NCBI GenBank assembly: GCA_913019975.1
Contig: CAJWBH010000001.1
Location: 124,001 to 188,000 of the forward strand
Direction of reading: 5' to 3'
From: Thalassolituus maritimus
GTDB taxonomy: Bacteria > Pseudomonadota > Gammaproteobacteria > Pseudomonadales > Oceanobacteraceae
Length of the DNA stretch: 64,000 bases
Part shown: piece by piece, positions 39,136 to 47,857 of the stretch
Layout of the letters: each line of letters begins with the position of its first letter
How positions within the stretch are numbered: position 1 is the first letter of the stretch
Notes under the pieces: model-generated
Told to the model about the DNA's origin: nothing
Database searches by the model: none
The model's input: the letters and a program-made list of their open reading frames with translations, nothing else
Made by a program: the position numbers and the translations under genes

Positions 39136-40068
39136 ATGAATTGGCGCGAGCCCGGCAGTTATACCCTGCCAGTTGTAGGTGCCGTAGTCATTCACCTGGT
39201 CGCCGTTATCCTGCTGGTGAGCGAGTGGCAACGTGATAAGCCGGTGATGTCTGAGCCTGTTCCACCGCACATGATTGCGAAAGTTGTTCAGGAAGAGAAC
39301 AAGGCGGCAAAAGAGCGAGATCTGCAGCGCCAGCGTGAAGCTGAACGTCTGCGGCAGCAAAAACTCGCGCGCGAGAAAGCAGCGCGAGAGAAGGCTGCCC
39401 GCGAAAAAGCAGCGAAAGAAAAAGCCGCTCGGGATAAAGCTACGGCTGACAAGGCTGCAAAAGAGAAAGCTGAAGCCGAACGAAGAGCGCGCCAGAAAGC
39501 TGCTGAAGAGAAGGCAGCTAAAGAAAAAGCTGCAGCGGAAAAGTTAGCGAAAGAAAAAGCGGCCAAAGAGAAGGCTGCGAAAGAAAAAGCAGCACGCGAA
39601 AAGGCGGCCGCAGAAAAAGCCGCTGCTGAGAAGGCTGCTGCCGAAAAAGCGGCGCGGGAGCAGGCTGCAGCTGAACAAGCATTGATGGAACAAATGGCAC
39701 TTGAGCAGGCAGAGGCGGAAATACGCCGACAGGAAGAGGCTGCGCGCGCTGCCGAAGCGGCAGAAAAAGCGGCCCAGATGACGGCGGAGTATCAGGATCT
39801 TATTCGCGCACAAGTAGCGTCCGTCTGGAACTATCCACCGAATGTCAGTGCCGAACTGGAAGTTGAAGTACGTCTTGTTATGGTGCCAACCGGTGAAGTT
39901 ATTTCCGCCAACGTAACGCGTAGCAGTGGTAATGATGCACTGGACCGTTCGGTAGAGCAGGCGATTCTGAAAGCGTCGCCGCTTCCTGTGCCTGACGATA
40001 TTCGGGTGTTTGAGCAAAACTTCCGACGCTTAACCATGAAATTCAGACCGGAGAATGCCTCTTGGTAA
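39136..40068 (+). CDS. tolA: Tol-Pal protein TolA
   Basis: TolA spans the periplasm and links the TolQR motor to TolB/Pal. The 310-aa protein has a cytoplasmic tip, one membrane segment ([18 protein letters not shown], about 11-28), and a long helix of Ala-Lys-Glu repeats ([24 protein letters not shown]; about residues 60-225). A TonB-like C-terminal domain follows ([29 protein letters not shown]). The start is ATG at 39136, since a frame from 39097 lies inside tolR. The repeats make the DNA itself internally repetitive. Confidence 0.95.
   Translation: MNWREPGSYTLPVVGAVVIHLVAVILLVSEWQRDKPVMSEPVPPHMIAKVVQEENKAAKERDLQRQREAERLRQQKLAREKAAREKAAREKAAKEKAARDKATADKAAKEKAEAERRARQKAAEEKAAKEKAAAEKLAKEKAAKEKAAKEKAAREKAAAEKAAAEKAAAEKAAREQAAAEQALMEQMALEQAEAEIRRQEEAARAAEAAEKAAQMTAEYQDLIRAQVASVWNYPPNVSAELEVEVRLVMVPTGEVISANVTRSSGNDALDRSVEQAILKASPLPVPDDIRVFEQNFRRLTMKFRPENASW
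39360..39680 (+). repeat. Internal Ala-Lys-Glu coding repeats in tolA
   Basis: The DNA here is built from short units that encode KAA(R/K/A)E, with many GCN-AAA-GAG/GAA triplets. The translated repeat forms the long helical stalk of TolA. The synonymous codons vary, so it is unlikely to be a recent perfect expansion. Confidence 0.8.
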
Positions 40069-41342
40069 CACGAGTATTATTTGTACTGGCGCTGGTATTG
40101 GGCCAGGTCGCACACGCAGAATTAGTGATTGAAGTAACGCAGGGCAGACAAAGCGCTTTGCCGATTTCTGTTGTGCCTTTTGAATGGAACGGAGCACTGG
40201 AACTGCCAGAAGACATCAGCGGTATAGTGAATAGTGACCTCGGAAGCTCGGGGTATTTCCGCACGCTGGATCGCTCTCTTATGCTGGCGACGCCTCATAC
40301 TCCGCAGGACGTAAATTACGTCGACTGGCAGCGGCTGAAACAGGATTATCTGGTGGTTGGCCAGATAAGTTCTGCAGAAGGTGGGTACGCTGTCGAATTT
40401 CAGGTGCTGGACGTTCATCAGCAGCGAACTCTGATTCATCACCGTGTTAAAGGGAAGGCGACTCAGCTTCGGGATCTTGCGCATTACATCAGCGATCATA
40501 TTTTCGGGCAGCTGACTGGTATCCCGGGAGTATTTTCGACCAAGATGGTTTACGTCACCACTAACCGGGAGCGTTCACGTTTTAACCTGAACTTTGCCGA
40601 CGCAGACGGTGCCCGGGAGCAGCTTATCTTCCGTTCAGACGAACCTATCCTGTCGCCGACCTGGTCTCCTGACGGCAAAAAAGTAGCGTACGTTTCATTT
40701 GAAAATGGACAGAGCGAAATCTTCTTCCAGGAGCTGGCAACCGGGAAACGCGAAAAGGTCGTAGCATGGGATGGATCAAATAGTGCGCCATCTTTCTCAT
40801 CCGATGGAACCAAATTGGCCTTTGTACACTCAAGGTTGGGTAACCCGGATATTTACGTGATGGATCTGAACACCCGTAAGGCGGAAAGAATTACCAAACA
40901 CTATGGCATTGATACTGAACCACAGTGGATGACGGATAATCGCCATATTCTGTTTACCTCCAGCCGGGCGGGTGGGCCGCAGATTTACAAACTGGACACT
41001 GTCGATGGCTCGGTAGAGCGGGTCACCTTCGAAGGTCGGTACAATGCCAGAGCGAGAATGACCGCAGATGGCCGCAAAATGGTCTATGTACACGGTAACG
41101 GAGACCAGTTTCATATCGCTTCGCAGGACATGGAAAGTGGCCGGGTAAGAATACTGACCCGGGACACGAATTTGGACGAATCGCCTAGTGTTGCCCCCAA
41201 CGGAAGTATGGTAATTTATGCGGCAACTGAGAAAGAACGAAGTATTCTGGCGGCAGTATCGGTGGATGGGGAAGTAAAATTCCGGCTGCCATCCAGATTC
41301 GGAGACGTACGCGAACCGGCCTGGTCTCCGATACTGAATTAA
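40062..41342 (+). CDS. tolB: Tol-Pal periplasmic protein TolB
   Basis: This periplasmic beta-propeller binds Pal and TolA. The 426-aa precursor has a signal peptide ([21 protein letters not shown]), an N-terminal alpha/beta domain and a six-bladed propeller with repeats such as [19 protein letters not shown] and [19 protein letters not shown]. It starts with TTG at 40062, supported by GGAG at 40050-40053, and overlaps tolA by 7 nt. Confidence 0.97.
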   Translation: MVTRVLFVLALVLGQVAHAELVIEVTQGRQSALPISVVPFEWNGALELPEDISGIVNSDLGSSGYFRTLDRSLMLATPHTPQDVNYVDWQRLKQDYLVVGQISSAEGGYAVEFQVLDVHQQRTLIHHRVKGKATQLRDLAHYISDHIFGQLTGIPGVFSTKMVYVTTNRERSRFNLNFADADGAREQLIFRSDEPILSPTWSPDGKKVAYVSFENGQSEIFFQELATGKREKVVAWDGSNSAPSFSSDGTKLAFVHSRLGNPDIYVMDLNTRKAERITKHYGIDTEPQWMTDNRHILFTSSRAGGPQIYKLDTVDGSVERVTFEGRYNARARMTADGRKMVYVHGNGDQFHIASQDMESGRVRILTRDTNLDESPSVAPNGSMVIYAATEKERSILAAVSVDGEVKFRLPSRFGDVREPAWSPILN

Positions 41343-41377
41343 TCTGAACTACTAACCACAATTGGGAAGAAGCAACT

Positions 41378-41941
41378 ATGCAAAAAACAGCACTGTACAA
41401 AGCACTGGGTATCGCCTTCGGCGCACTTCTGGTAACTGCATGTGCCAACAATGGTGACCTGGAAGAGGGTGCAGGCGCTGCAACGACTGCTACCGAACAG
41501 CAGGCAAACGAAGCAGCTGATAGCGCTACTACTGGTGTTGAGTCTGCGTCACTGCAGGGTGAACAAATGATGTCAGACGCTGAGAAAGCGGCTCAGCAGG
41601 CTCTGCTGGACATCACTGTTTTCTACTTTGACTTTGACCAGTCAAGCATCAAAGAGTCTGGTAAAGCCGCTCTGAGTGCACACGCTGCATACCTGGCGTC
41701 TAACTCAAGCGCTCGTATTGTTCTGGAAGGCCACGCTGATGAGCGCGGTACTCCTGAATACAACCTGGCTCTGGGTGAGCGTCGTGCAATCGCTGTTCGT
41801 CAGTTCCTGATGGCGAAAGGTGCTTCTTCAAGCCAGATCAAAGTTGTTAGCTTTGGTGAAGAGAAGCCAGCAGTTACTGGTAGCACCAGCTCTGCATACG
41901 CTAAGAACCGTCGCGTAGAAGTTAAATACCAGAGCCGTTAA
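41378..41941 (+). CDS. pal: Peptidoglycan-associated lipoprotein Pal
   Basis: This outer-membrane lipoprotein binds peptidoglycan. The 187-aa precursor has a lipobox (LLVTAC, Cys about 22), a linker rich in Ala, Thr and Glu, and a C-terminal OmpA-like domain (FYFDFDQSSIK, LEGHADERGTPEYNLALGERRA, KNRRVEVKY). Its codon use is strongly biased, as in rpsA, which suggests high expression. The stop overlaps the cpoB start (TAATG). Confidence 0.98.
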   Translation: MQKTALYKALGIAFGALLVTACANNGDLEEGAGAATTATEQQANEAADSATTGVESASLQGEQMMSDAEKAAQQALLDITVFYFDFDQSSIKESGKAALSAHAAYLASNSSARIVLEGHADERGTPEYNLALGERRAIAVRQFLMAKGASSSQIKVVSFGEEKPAVTGSTSSAYAKNRRVEVKYQSR

Positions 41942-42735
41942 TGAAGCGGCTTGTCGTTACTCTGGCGCTGGCAGCCTCGTCTGTCAGCGCGCTTTCAGAT
42001 GACGGCTGGGTATCGGTCGGGTCAACCCAAGTGGTTGCCCCGGCCAGTTCTGAACCCGTCGTTACTCCCGATCAATCTCCGATCCTTGCCCCATCCGCCA
42101 ACCCTGGTGGAGACCTTCTTACCGAACTGATGCTCCAGGTGGAGCAGATGAAGACGGAAATTGCCTCCTTGCGCGGCCAGCTCGAAGAGCAGCAGGCCAA
42201 AGTAAGGCGAATGGAAGCGTCGCAGCAAGATCGCTACCTTGACCTTGATAGTCGAATCTCTGCATTAACTCTGGCTCCGCCAGCGGTTAATAGCCAGGAA
42301 GTGTCTCAGACAGAAGCTGATAACAATGATGGCGAGGCTCTCCCTCCTGCAGGAGAGGCCTATAAGTCCGCGATGCAGCTTGTGCGGGATAAAAAGTTTG
42401 CAGAAGCACGTGCGGCCTTCGATAGCTTTGCTGAAAACTACGCCGGCGATGCACTCGCAGTAAATGCAATTTACTGGGCAGGCGAAGTCAGCATGGTTGA
42501 GGGTAAGCTCGACGTTGCGGAGGCGCGCTTCCGAACCGTGAAAGAGGATCACAGTGATCACTCGAAAGCCGCGGATGCTTCATACAAGCTCGCTGTGGTG
42601 CTTGATAAATCAGGTAAGAAGGCAGAGAGCAAGGCGCTGTTGCAGGAAGTCATCAGTAAGTACTCTGGCAAGAGCGACAGTACTGTCTCTCTGGCGCAGG
42701 CCTACCTGAAGAAAATGCAAGGCACCTCTGAATAA
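41941..42735 (+). CDS. cpoB: Cell division coordinator CpoB (YbgF)
   Basis: This periplasmic protein links Tol-Pal with septal peptidoglycan synthesis in E. coli. The 264-aa precursor has a signal peptide (LVVTLALAASSVSALS), a coiled-coil trimer segment (about residues 58-105, LLTELMLQVEQMKTEIASL), and C-terminal TPR repeats (AYKSAMQLVRDKKFAEARAAF). It is the last gene of the tol-pal operon. Confidence 0.95.
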   Translation: MKRLVVTLALAASSVSALSDDGWVSVGSTQVVAPASSEPVVTPDQSPILAPSANPGGDLLTELMLQVEQMKTEIASLRGQLEEQQAKVRRMEASQQDRYLDLDSRISALTLAPPAVNSQEVSQTEADNNDGEALPPAGEAYKSAMQLVRDKKFAEARAAFDSFAENYAGDALAVNAIYWAGEVSMVEGKLDVAEARFRTVKEDHSDHSKAADASYKLAVVLDKSGKKAESKALLQEVISKYSGKSDSTVSLAQAYLKKMQGTSE

Positions 42736-42768
42736 TGCGGTCACTGCATCCATTCAAAGGGATCCAGG

Positions 42769-42819
42769 TTCAGTAACGCGGGCTTTCAGGGTCTAAGTTA
42801 CTGAATCTGAAACTTTTTT
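42769..42819 (+). terminator. Possible terminator of the tol-pal operon
   Basis: TTCAGTAAC (42769-42777) pairs with GTTACTGAA (42797-42805), and a T6 run lies at 42814-42819. A second small inverted repeat (TCTGAAA/TTTCAGA, 42806-42823) overlaps it. The spacing between stem and T-run is long, so strength is uncertain. Confidence 0.45.
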
Positions 42820-42830
42820 CAGAAAAAGGG

Positions 42831-42858
42831 TTGCCAGCCGCGAAAATATCAGTAATAT
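42831..42858 (+). promoter_or_regulatory. Promoter of first tRNA-Lys
   Basis: TTGCCA (42831-42836) and TAATAT (42853-42858) are 16 nt apart, followed by a GC-rich ACGCGGC discriminator just before the tRNA, as in stringently controlled stable RNA promoters. Confidence 0.82.
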
Positions 42859-42871
42859 ACGCGGCTCCTTC

Positions 42872-42947
42872 GGGTCGTTAGCTCAGTTGGTAGAGCAGTT
42901 GGCTTTTAACCAATTGGTCGCTGGTTCGAATCCAGCACGACCCACCA
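42872..42947 (+). tRNA. tRNA-Lys (TTT), copy 1
   Basis: This 76-nt gene begins GGGTCGTTAGCTCAG, has the anticodon loop CTTTTAA (anticodon TTT), the T-loop GGTTCGAATCC and an encoded CCA. The acceptor stem GGGTCGT/ACGACCC pairs perfectly. It is identical over 79 nt (including the three bases after CCA) to a second copy 163 nt downstream. Confidence 0.97.
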
Positions 42948-42992
42948 CCTCCACACGTCAGGTGGGTTGAAGGAGTTAAGTTGCTGAAATTG

Positions 42993-43020
42993 TTGACATT
43001 TTCAAAGCGTTCTGTAGAAT
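42993..43020 (+). promoter_or_regulatory. Promoter of second tRNA-Lys
   Basis: A perfect TTGACA (42993-42998) and TAGAAT (43015-43020) are 16 nt apart, 14 nt before the second tRNA-Lys gene. This promoter is not a copy of the first one, so the tRNA was duplicated without its promoter or the promoters diverged. Confidence 0.85.
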
Positions 43021-43034
43021 GCAGCAGCAACTGG

Positions 43035-43110
43035 GGGTCGTTAGCTCAGTTGGTAGAGCAGTTGGCTTTTAACCAATTGGTCGCTGGTTCGAATCCAGCA
43101 CGACCCACCA
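43035..43110 (+). tRNA. tRNA-Lys (TTT), copy 2
   Basis: This gene has the same sequence as the copy at 42872, with anticodon TTT and an encoded CCA. It is the last core-type gene before the minus-strand contractile-injection operon, whose last gene ends 107 nt further on. A short inverted repeat (TTTCTC/GAGAAA, 43118-43133) after it lacks a T-run on this strand. Confidence 0.97.
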
Positions 43111-43217
43111 CCTTTTCTTTCTCGTTCGAGAAATCTGATTTCCAAATTCTAAGAAACCTTCGTATCAATACTGATATTGAGCCGTTTTATTCGTGGTGAG
43201 CGTATGAAACTGCGCAC

Positions 43218-44180
43218 TCAGTGCACAGTTTCTGTCAGTCTGGCCGCACGAATCGCGTAATCGTTATCCTCCTGAGCCAGGGCGTTCAATACTTCTACCG
43301 ACTCTTCCGTGAAACCTTCCCTTCGTAACAAAAGGCCATGGTAATAACGGCATCGTGGGCTTTGTTTTGATGCCTCCGTCAGCCTGTTGAGTAAATCACG
43401 AGCTTCTGAATCAAGGTATTCGGAGATATACAGAACGGCCAGTTCGAGTATCGCACTCTGGTCATCTGGTGTTTGCCCGAGAATGATCTGGAAATGCTCG
43501 ATGGCCGCTCCCTTATCGCCTTGAGTCAGTGTAGCCAGCGCCAGATGGCGCCGTGCATTGGTATCCGAGGAATTCAGTGCGAGTGCCCTCTGTAGTGCTT
43601 CTTTTGCATCACCAATATTGTTCATCATAAAGCTGGTGATGCCGGCCTGGGCCCACGCCTCTGAATTCGACGGATTCAACTCCAGCGCTTTCTGGTACTG
43701 GGAGAGAGCGTCTTTGAATCGTCTCTGAGCGGCCTGGGTAATGCCAAGGCGAACATAGAAGCTACTTTCTTCGGGTGCAATACCAATAGCTCTCTGGGCG
43801 GCGTATTCAGCGGTAGTGAAATCTGCAGCCAGCACCCGGAAGCGGGCGAGGGCATCCCAGGCAATAGCATTCTCAGGGTTCTTCTGAACAGCAGTCTCAA
43901 TGTGTGTCATACCGGTATTGGTGTCGCCTGTTGCGATCAGAACCTGGCCGATATTACAGTGCGCCATGGACGAATCCGGGTCGAGTGAAAGTGCCGAACG
44001 AAGATGAATGAGTGCGGGTTGCCACTGTTGTTGCTGTGCAAGCGCAAAACCCAGATTGTTATGAGCGTTGGCATTGTCCGGGTCTATATCGACCGCGGCC
44101 CGGAAGTGGTTTTCCGCTGCAGTAACGTTACCTTGTGAAAGCGCTAAAACGCCTTGTTGTAGATGGTCAGCAAGGGTCAT
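43218..44180 (-). CDS. TPR-repeat protein of the injection-system operon
   Basis: This 320-aa protein is almost entirely tetratricopeptide repeats, about eight, with units such as ANAHNNLGFALAQQQQWQPAL and AWAQAGITSFMMNNIGDAKEAL. No signal peptide or membrane segment is visible, so it is probably cytoplasmic. Its ATG overlaps the stop of the DUF4157 gene (TAATG), so translation is coupled. A chaperone or adaptor role for the DUF4157 protein is an inference from this coupling. It is the last gene of the operon. Confidence 0.85.
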   Translation of the reverse strand: MTLADHLQQGVLALSQGNVTAAENHFRAAVDIDPDNANAHNNLGFALAQQQQWQPALIHLRSALSLDPDSSMAHCNIGQVLIATGDTNTGMTHIETAVQKNPENAIAWDALARFRVLAADFTTAEYAAQRAIGIAPEESSFYVRLGITQAAQRRFKDALSQYQKALELNPSNSEAWAQAGITSFMMNNIGDAKEALQRALALNSSDTNARRHLALATLTQGDKGAAIEHFQIILGQTPDDQSAILELAVLYISEYLDSEARDLLNRLTEASKQSPRCRYYHGLLLRREGFTEESVEVLNALAQEDNDYAIRAARLTETVH

Positions 44181-47100
44181 TAGGTAATCCTCGAAATCAG
44201 ACCCTTAAGCAGGTCGTTGGTACTAATATCTGGTATCTCAAATTCGATGTCATCGGTGGATATATCGAACGGCTCGCCTTCTTTGTAATGTACTGGGAGT
44301 TTTATGCCAAAGCGATAATCAGAGCCGAATGTATAAGAGGCGAATTCAAAGCGGTCATCGTAGACGCTCCACCCGAAGACCTTCACACTGACGTAACCGC
44401 CGATATCAAAGGTAAAGCTAGGTTGAGCATAAACTTCGAGATCGGCTGTCAGGTCCAAGCCGGTAGCGGGCGTCCAGTCAATGTGCACACCTGCCGTAGC
44501 CGCGCCTGATATGCCTAACGTTCCACCGATATCTAAGCCACCCGTCGCGCTCGCACCTGTAATACCCAGGCCGATGCCAGCTCTGACCGATAAGCGTAAC
44601 CCTGCATCGGCAGGTACTTTGAGGTGAGCATCGCCGGTGACTTTCGTGTCTTGTTCCCGGGCCGGGTTGTATTCGATGCCAATCTTGAGCTCGTCAATAA
44701 CGCCCGGTCCGATACCGGCAATGGCGGAAAGGCCACCGCCAACTTCTGCGACAATGCCTGGAATAATAGGTACCTGAACTGCAACCTGAAAAATCGTTTT
44801 ATTGATCTCTTTTCGGGCGAAAATTTCCAGCTCATCCGGAATACCAATTTCACCTGAGACGGTTACCTCACCGTTAGGGTCAAATTTTACTCCGGCGGTT
44901 CCTTGTAGCCATGGTGCAATCTGTATCGTGGCTGACCCCGAGCCGTACACCAATAGTTCGCCGCCGGGCAGTGGGTCACCGCTGGGCTTGCCGTCTTCAC
45001 CGACAGCCCGGTTACTCACACCTACAGTAACGTCTCCGGAGAGCATGCCTCGCTCGAAGCCACCGCTGAACTCCGCAACAAATCCACCGTCTTCGTAGCC
45101 GACAGTCAGTTCTGAATCAATTCCCGGGATATCAGGCTGCGCCGTACCTTCGCCACTGACTTTCCAGTTTTCGTCCTGCTTACGTAGCCTCAGGTTCACT
45201 TTTCCTGATCGGATACCCGGGCTTTTTGCTATCTGAACTTCGCCAGAAATATCCAGCCCTTCTTCCTCTGAGTAATTGAGCTCTAACGTACCTTGTTCAA
45301 TTGCAGGAAGGGCAGGCTTTACTTCACCTGTCGCTGAGAAGGTGCCATCGTCATAGCTGGCTTTAACATTTGCACTTTTAATACCTTTTATTTTGTCAGG
45401 CTTGTCGATTCCTATTTCACCTTCACCGCCAAGCTTGCCTTCGCGGTACCACATTTTTATTGAGGCTCTGTCGAAAAGGTCAGAATCGAAGTCGAATCCA
45501 CCCTCTAAGCCCAATCCTCCAGATGACCCAATTTCTCCTTCAAGATAGCCCGCCCCAAGGGCATCGACAGTAAAGTCAAGGCGGCCGCTTGCAGCAAACC
45601 CTCTAGAGCCTGCTGAAATTGTAAGGTCACAGCTCTCCATCTCTATCGGCTTAGGTAGGTTTATTTCGCTGACATTGAAGGTTTTGGATAGGGTGAAGTC
45701 ATTCCCAGAAATTTCGTAGCCAATATCCGCTTCACCAATTATAGGGAGTGTGGGAAGTATTTGGCCTTTAATAACTAAACCAGTATCGGGTATGAGATCG
45801 ACGCTATCCAGTGTGAGTGGGCTAAAGCCTGTCGCCTCCAGAGAATCTGAAGACTCAGAGGGTGTTGCACCTTCCGATTTATTTTCTCTGCGGAGCTTCA
45901 TTATCTGGCTCCAGCGCTCCATCGGAAGATAACCTACCTGATCAGAGCCGTTCAGGCTCATAACGTCTATGGTTTTATCTGAAGAAAACTTTTTCAGTTT
46001 GGTATTACTGTCCGGAACATTGACAGACAGTGTTGCGATTTTCGATGCATCACCTGTTTCGAAGTTTACATTGGTAATACTGAAGGGCTTGAATAATTTA
46101 TTCTTCCACCCGGAAGTATTAGTCTTATGAACCTCATTTTTATAACCGCCACTGGGGCTATTAAATATCCATATATGATTTTCTTTGACGTCCATTTGAT
46201 CAACAGTCAGGTACTGTATCTCGTTGGCATCGATTAACGATTGGAGGTGATCGCCACCTTTCACTTGCTCGCGGGTCCAGCGATCTTTATCGTCTATTGA
46301 CAGGCTCCCTCCAGCTGTTGTTGAGTTGAATTTAACACTCAGCTTGCCGAGAAGAGAATTTGTACTCCATTTTGAGAATTCTTTATTTCGGTATTTCTCT
46401 GTATTGTTTTCTTTAAATGTATCTACCTGAGACCGGACTGCATTCTTTACTTCATGCATCTTATCCGTATTTTTACTATCAATAAGAAGTTGGAAGTTAT
46501 CCAGACCATCCAGATCCTCTCTCATCTGAAATTTCTTTCCAGATTCTGACGCCGACCCAACTTGTTCCTCGACAATATGATCAACATCGTAGGAGGTAAG
46601 CCTGTCTCCTCTCTTTGGTTTAACACTCTTTCCATCTTTGTCCCAGCTAGGAACAGATAGCTCTCTCGCAACTTCATCAAGATTTCCCATCGCAAATCTT
46701 GGACTCTTTCCTTTGATTTGCTGATGAGGTGAGGGCACCTTAAATATATATTGTTGCGGAGAGGAGCTGGCGACGTTAGGGTGTGAACTCAGTACCGACT
46801 GAAGTTTGCTGATACTTCCGGTCTTTTCAATGTCATTCTTCCATGTCTGCTGTTGTTTTGTTGTTCGGTTATCTTGTGAAAAAGCACGATGCCTGATCAG
46901 AGGCACCTTGCTCTGGTAGAAAGCTGCGTGGGGTGAAGGTACAGTAATGTTATCAAAAACGATTACACCACTACCTTTTGTGTAGGTTCCAGCTCCTCCG
47001 TCTGCTTTTGCTTTACGACTAACTTTTCCGTTCTGCTGAACGACATGCGTTAACTCATGAGCGAGTAACTCCTGACCCCGTTCACTATCTGGATTAAACT

Positions 47101-47857
47101 CACCTGTAGCAAAGTAGATGTCATTCCCAATAGCAAACGCCCGAGCATTCAACTCTTTGCAAAGCTCGTCGGATTGCATGTCCGTATGAATGACAACCCG
47201 CGAGAAATCCTTGCCAAACTGCTGCTCCATTTTCTGACGGATCTCGTCGGGTAGGGGAGATCCGTTGCCCCGTGACTGAGCGATACGGGCTTCCACCTCA
47301 TCCATTTTTTCATCGTCAGCTTTCTGTTCGTCCTGCTCTTTTCTCATTAACTTGGCTTGAACGGGTTCCTCTTCAGTCCTCTGCAGCCTGGTTTGGGCGA
47401 CTTCCTCTTCTTCCTGCCGGTGCAGCTTTGCCTGAGCGAGTTCATCTATGTTCCGGAAAAGTTTTGGTTGAGCTGCTTCTTCCTCTTCTTCCCGGAAAAT
47501 TTTGGTTTGAACTTCCTCTTCTTCACGATGTACTTTTGTCTGCGTTTCTTCTTCCTCTTCCCGGAATAATTTTGCCTGTACGTCGTCTTCTTCTGTTCGG
47601 CTGACGGAAGGCGTAGAGGAGCTTACGCTTCTGGCCGCAACGGCAGGCTCGTCGTTGCCTCGTTGAAGGTTCTGCTTCACATCGGCTGCAACTTTGTCAG
47701 CTTCTTTTTCCTGGCTGTCTGCCGGGTCGCTGACAGCCATTTTTTTCTGGATCTTCTTTTTAAGGTATTCGGGCTTACTGGCTTTCTTTCTCGCAGGTTT
47801 CTTATTTGCGAGTTCAGTAGCTTTGTTTCCCTTCTTGCTGAGCGACTTTGATTCCAT
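44180..47857 (-). CDS. DUF4157 protein, candidate injection-system effector
   Basis: This 1225-aa protein starts with a Lys-rich tail and seven acidic repeats (residues 92-177) of the form Q-x-K/R-x-x-R-x-E-E-E-E. A DUF4157 domain (about 200-275) follows, with LPDEIRQKMEQQFG, VVIHTD and the zinc-peptidase motif HELTH at 267-271. Residues 424-463 have DVDHIVEEQV and DNFQLLIDSKN, resembling an HNH-type endonuclease core. From about 690 to the end it is glycine-rich and beta-stranded with internal repetition. DUF4157 proteins are known companions of eCIS loci, often toxins. GGAG lies 7 nt before the ATG, which overlaps the ATPase stop (TAATG). Confidence 0.85.
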   Translation of the reverse strand: MESKSLSKKGNKATELANKKPARKKASKPEYLKKKIQKKMAVSDPADSQEKEADKVAADVKQNLQRGNDEPAVAARSVSSSTPSVSRTEEDDVQAKLFREEEEETQTKVHREEEEVQTKIFREEEEEAAQPKLFRNIDELAQAKLHRQEEEEVAQTRLQRTEEEPVQAKLMRKEQDEQKADDEKMDEVEARIAQSRGNGSPLPDEIRQKMEQQFGKDFSRVVIHTDMQSDELCKELNARAFAIGNDIYFATGEFNPDSERGQELLAHELTHVVQQNGKVSRKAKADGGAGTYTKGSGVIVFDNITVPSPHAAFYQSKVPLIRHRAFSQDNRTTKQQQTWKNDIEKTGSISKLQSVLSSHPNVASSSPQQYIFKVPSPHQQIKGKSPRFAMGNLDEVARELSVPSWDKDGKSVKPKRGDRLTSYDVDHIVEEQVGSASESGKKFQMREDLDGLDNFQLLIDSKNTDKMHEVKNAVRSQVDTFKENNTEKYRNKEFSKWSTNSLLGKLSVKFNSTTAGGSLSIDDKDRWTREQVKGGDHLQSLIDANEIQYLTVDQMDVKENHIWIFNSPSGGYKNEVHKTNTSGWKNKLFKPFSITNVNFETGDASKIATLSVNVPDSNTKLKKFSSDKTIDVMSLNGSDQVGYLPMERWSQIMKLRRENKSEGATPSESSDSLEATGFSPLTLDSVDLIPDTGLVIKGQILPTLPIIGEADIGYEISGNDFTLSKTFNVSEINLPKPIEMESCDLTISAGSRGFAASGRLDFTVDALGAGYLEGEIGSSGGLGLEGGFDFDSDLFDRASIKMWYREGKLGGEGEIGIDKPDKIKGIKSANVKASYDDGTFSATGEVKPALPAIEQGTLELNYSEEEGLDISGEVQIAKSPGIRSGKVNLRLRKQDENWKVSGEGTAQPDIPGIDSELTVGYEDGGFVAEFSGGFERGMLSGDVTVGVSNRAVGEDGKPSGDPLPGGELLVYGSGSATIQIAPWLQGTAGVKFDPNGEVTVSGEIGIPDELEIFARKEINKTIFQVAVQVPIIPGIVAEVGGGLSAIAGIGPGVIDELKIGIEYNPAREQDTKVTGDAHLKVPADAGLRLSVRAGIGLGITGASATGGLDIGGTLGISGAATAGVHIDWTPATGLDLTADLEVYAQPSFTFDIGGYVSVKVFGWSVYDDRFEFASYTFGSDYRFGIKLPVHYKEGEPFDISTDDIEFEIPDISTNDLLKGLISRIT
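47327..47584 (-). repeat. Seven acidic Q-K-R protein repeats in the DUF4157 gene
   Basis: The translated segment (residues 92-177) contains seven units of about 11-14 aa, each with Q-A/T-K-L/V/I-F/H/M-R followed by E-rich spacer, for example VQAKLFREEEE and VQTKIFREEEE. DNA copies are similar but not identical. Such repeats often precede DUF4157 domains. Confidence 0.85.

Noticed and set aside
39360-39680. Tandem repeat expansion in tolA as a mobile or regulatory element
   Set aside because: The repeats encode the normal helical stalk of TolA, and synonymous codons vary between units.
42981-43199. 72-aa reading frame over the second tRNA-Lys
   Set aside because: The peptide (LAQLVEQLAFNQLVAGSNPARP) is the translated tRNA, not a protein.
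47272-47604. Leu/Phe-rich frame antisense to the acidic repeats
   Set aside because: It is the mirror image of GAA/GAG-rich repeat codons on the minus strand and has no independent support.
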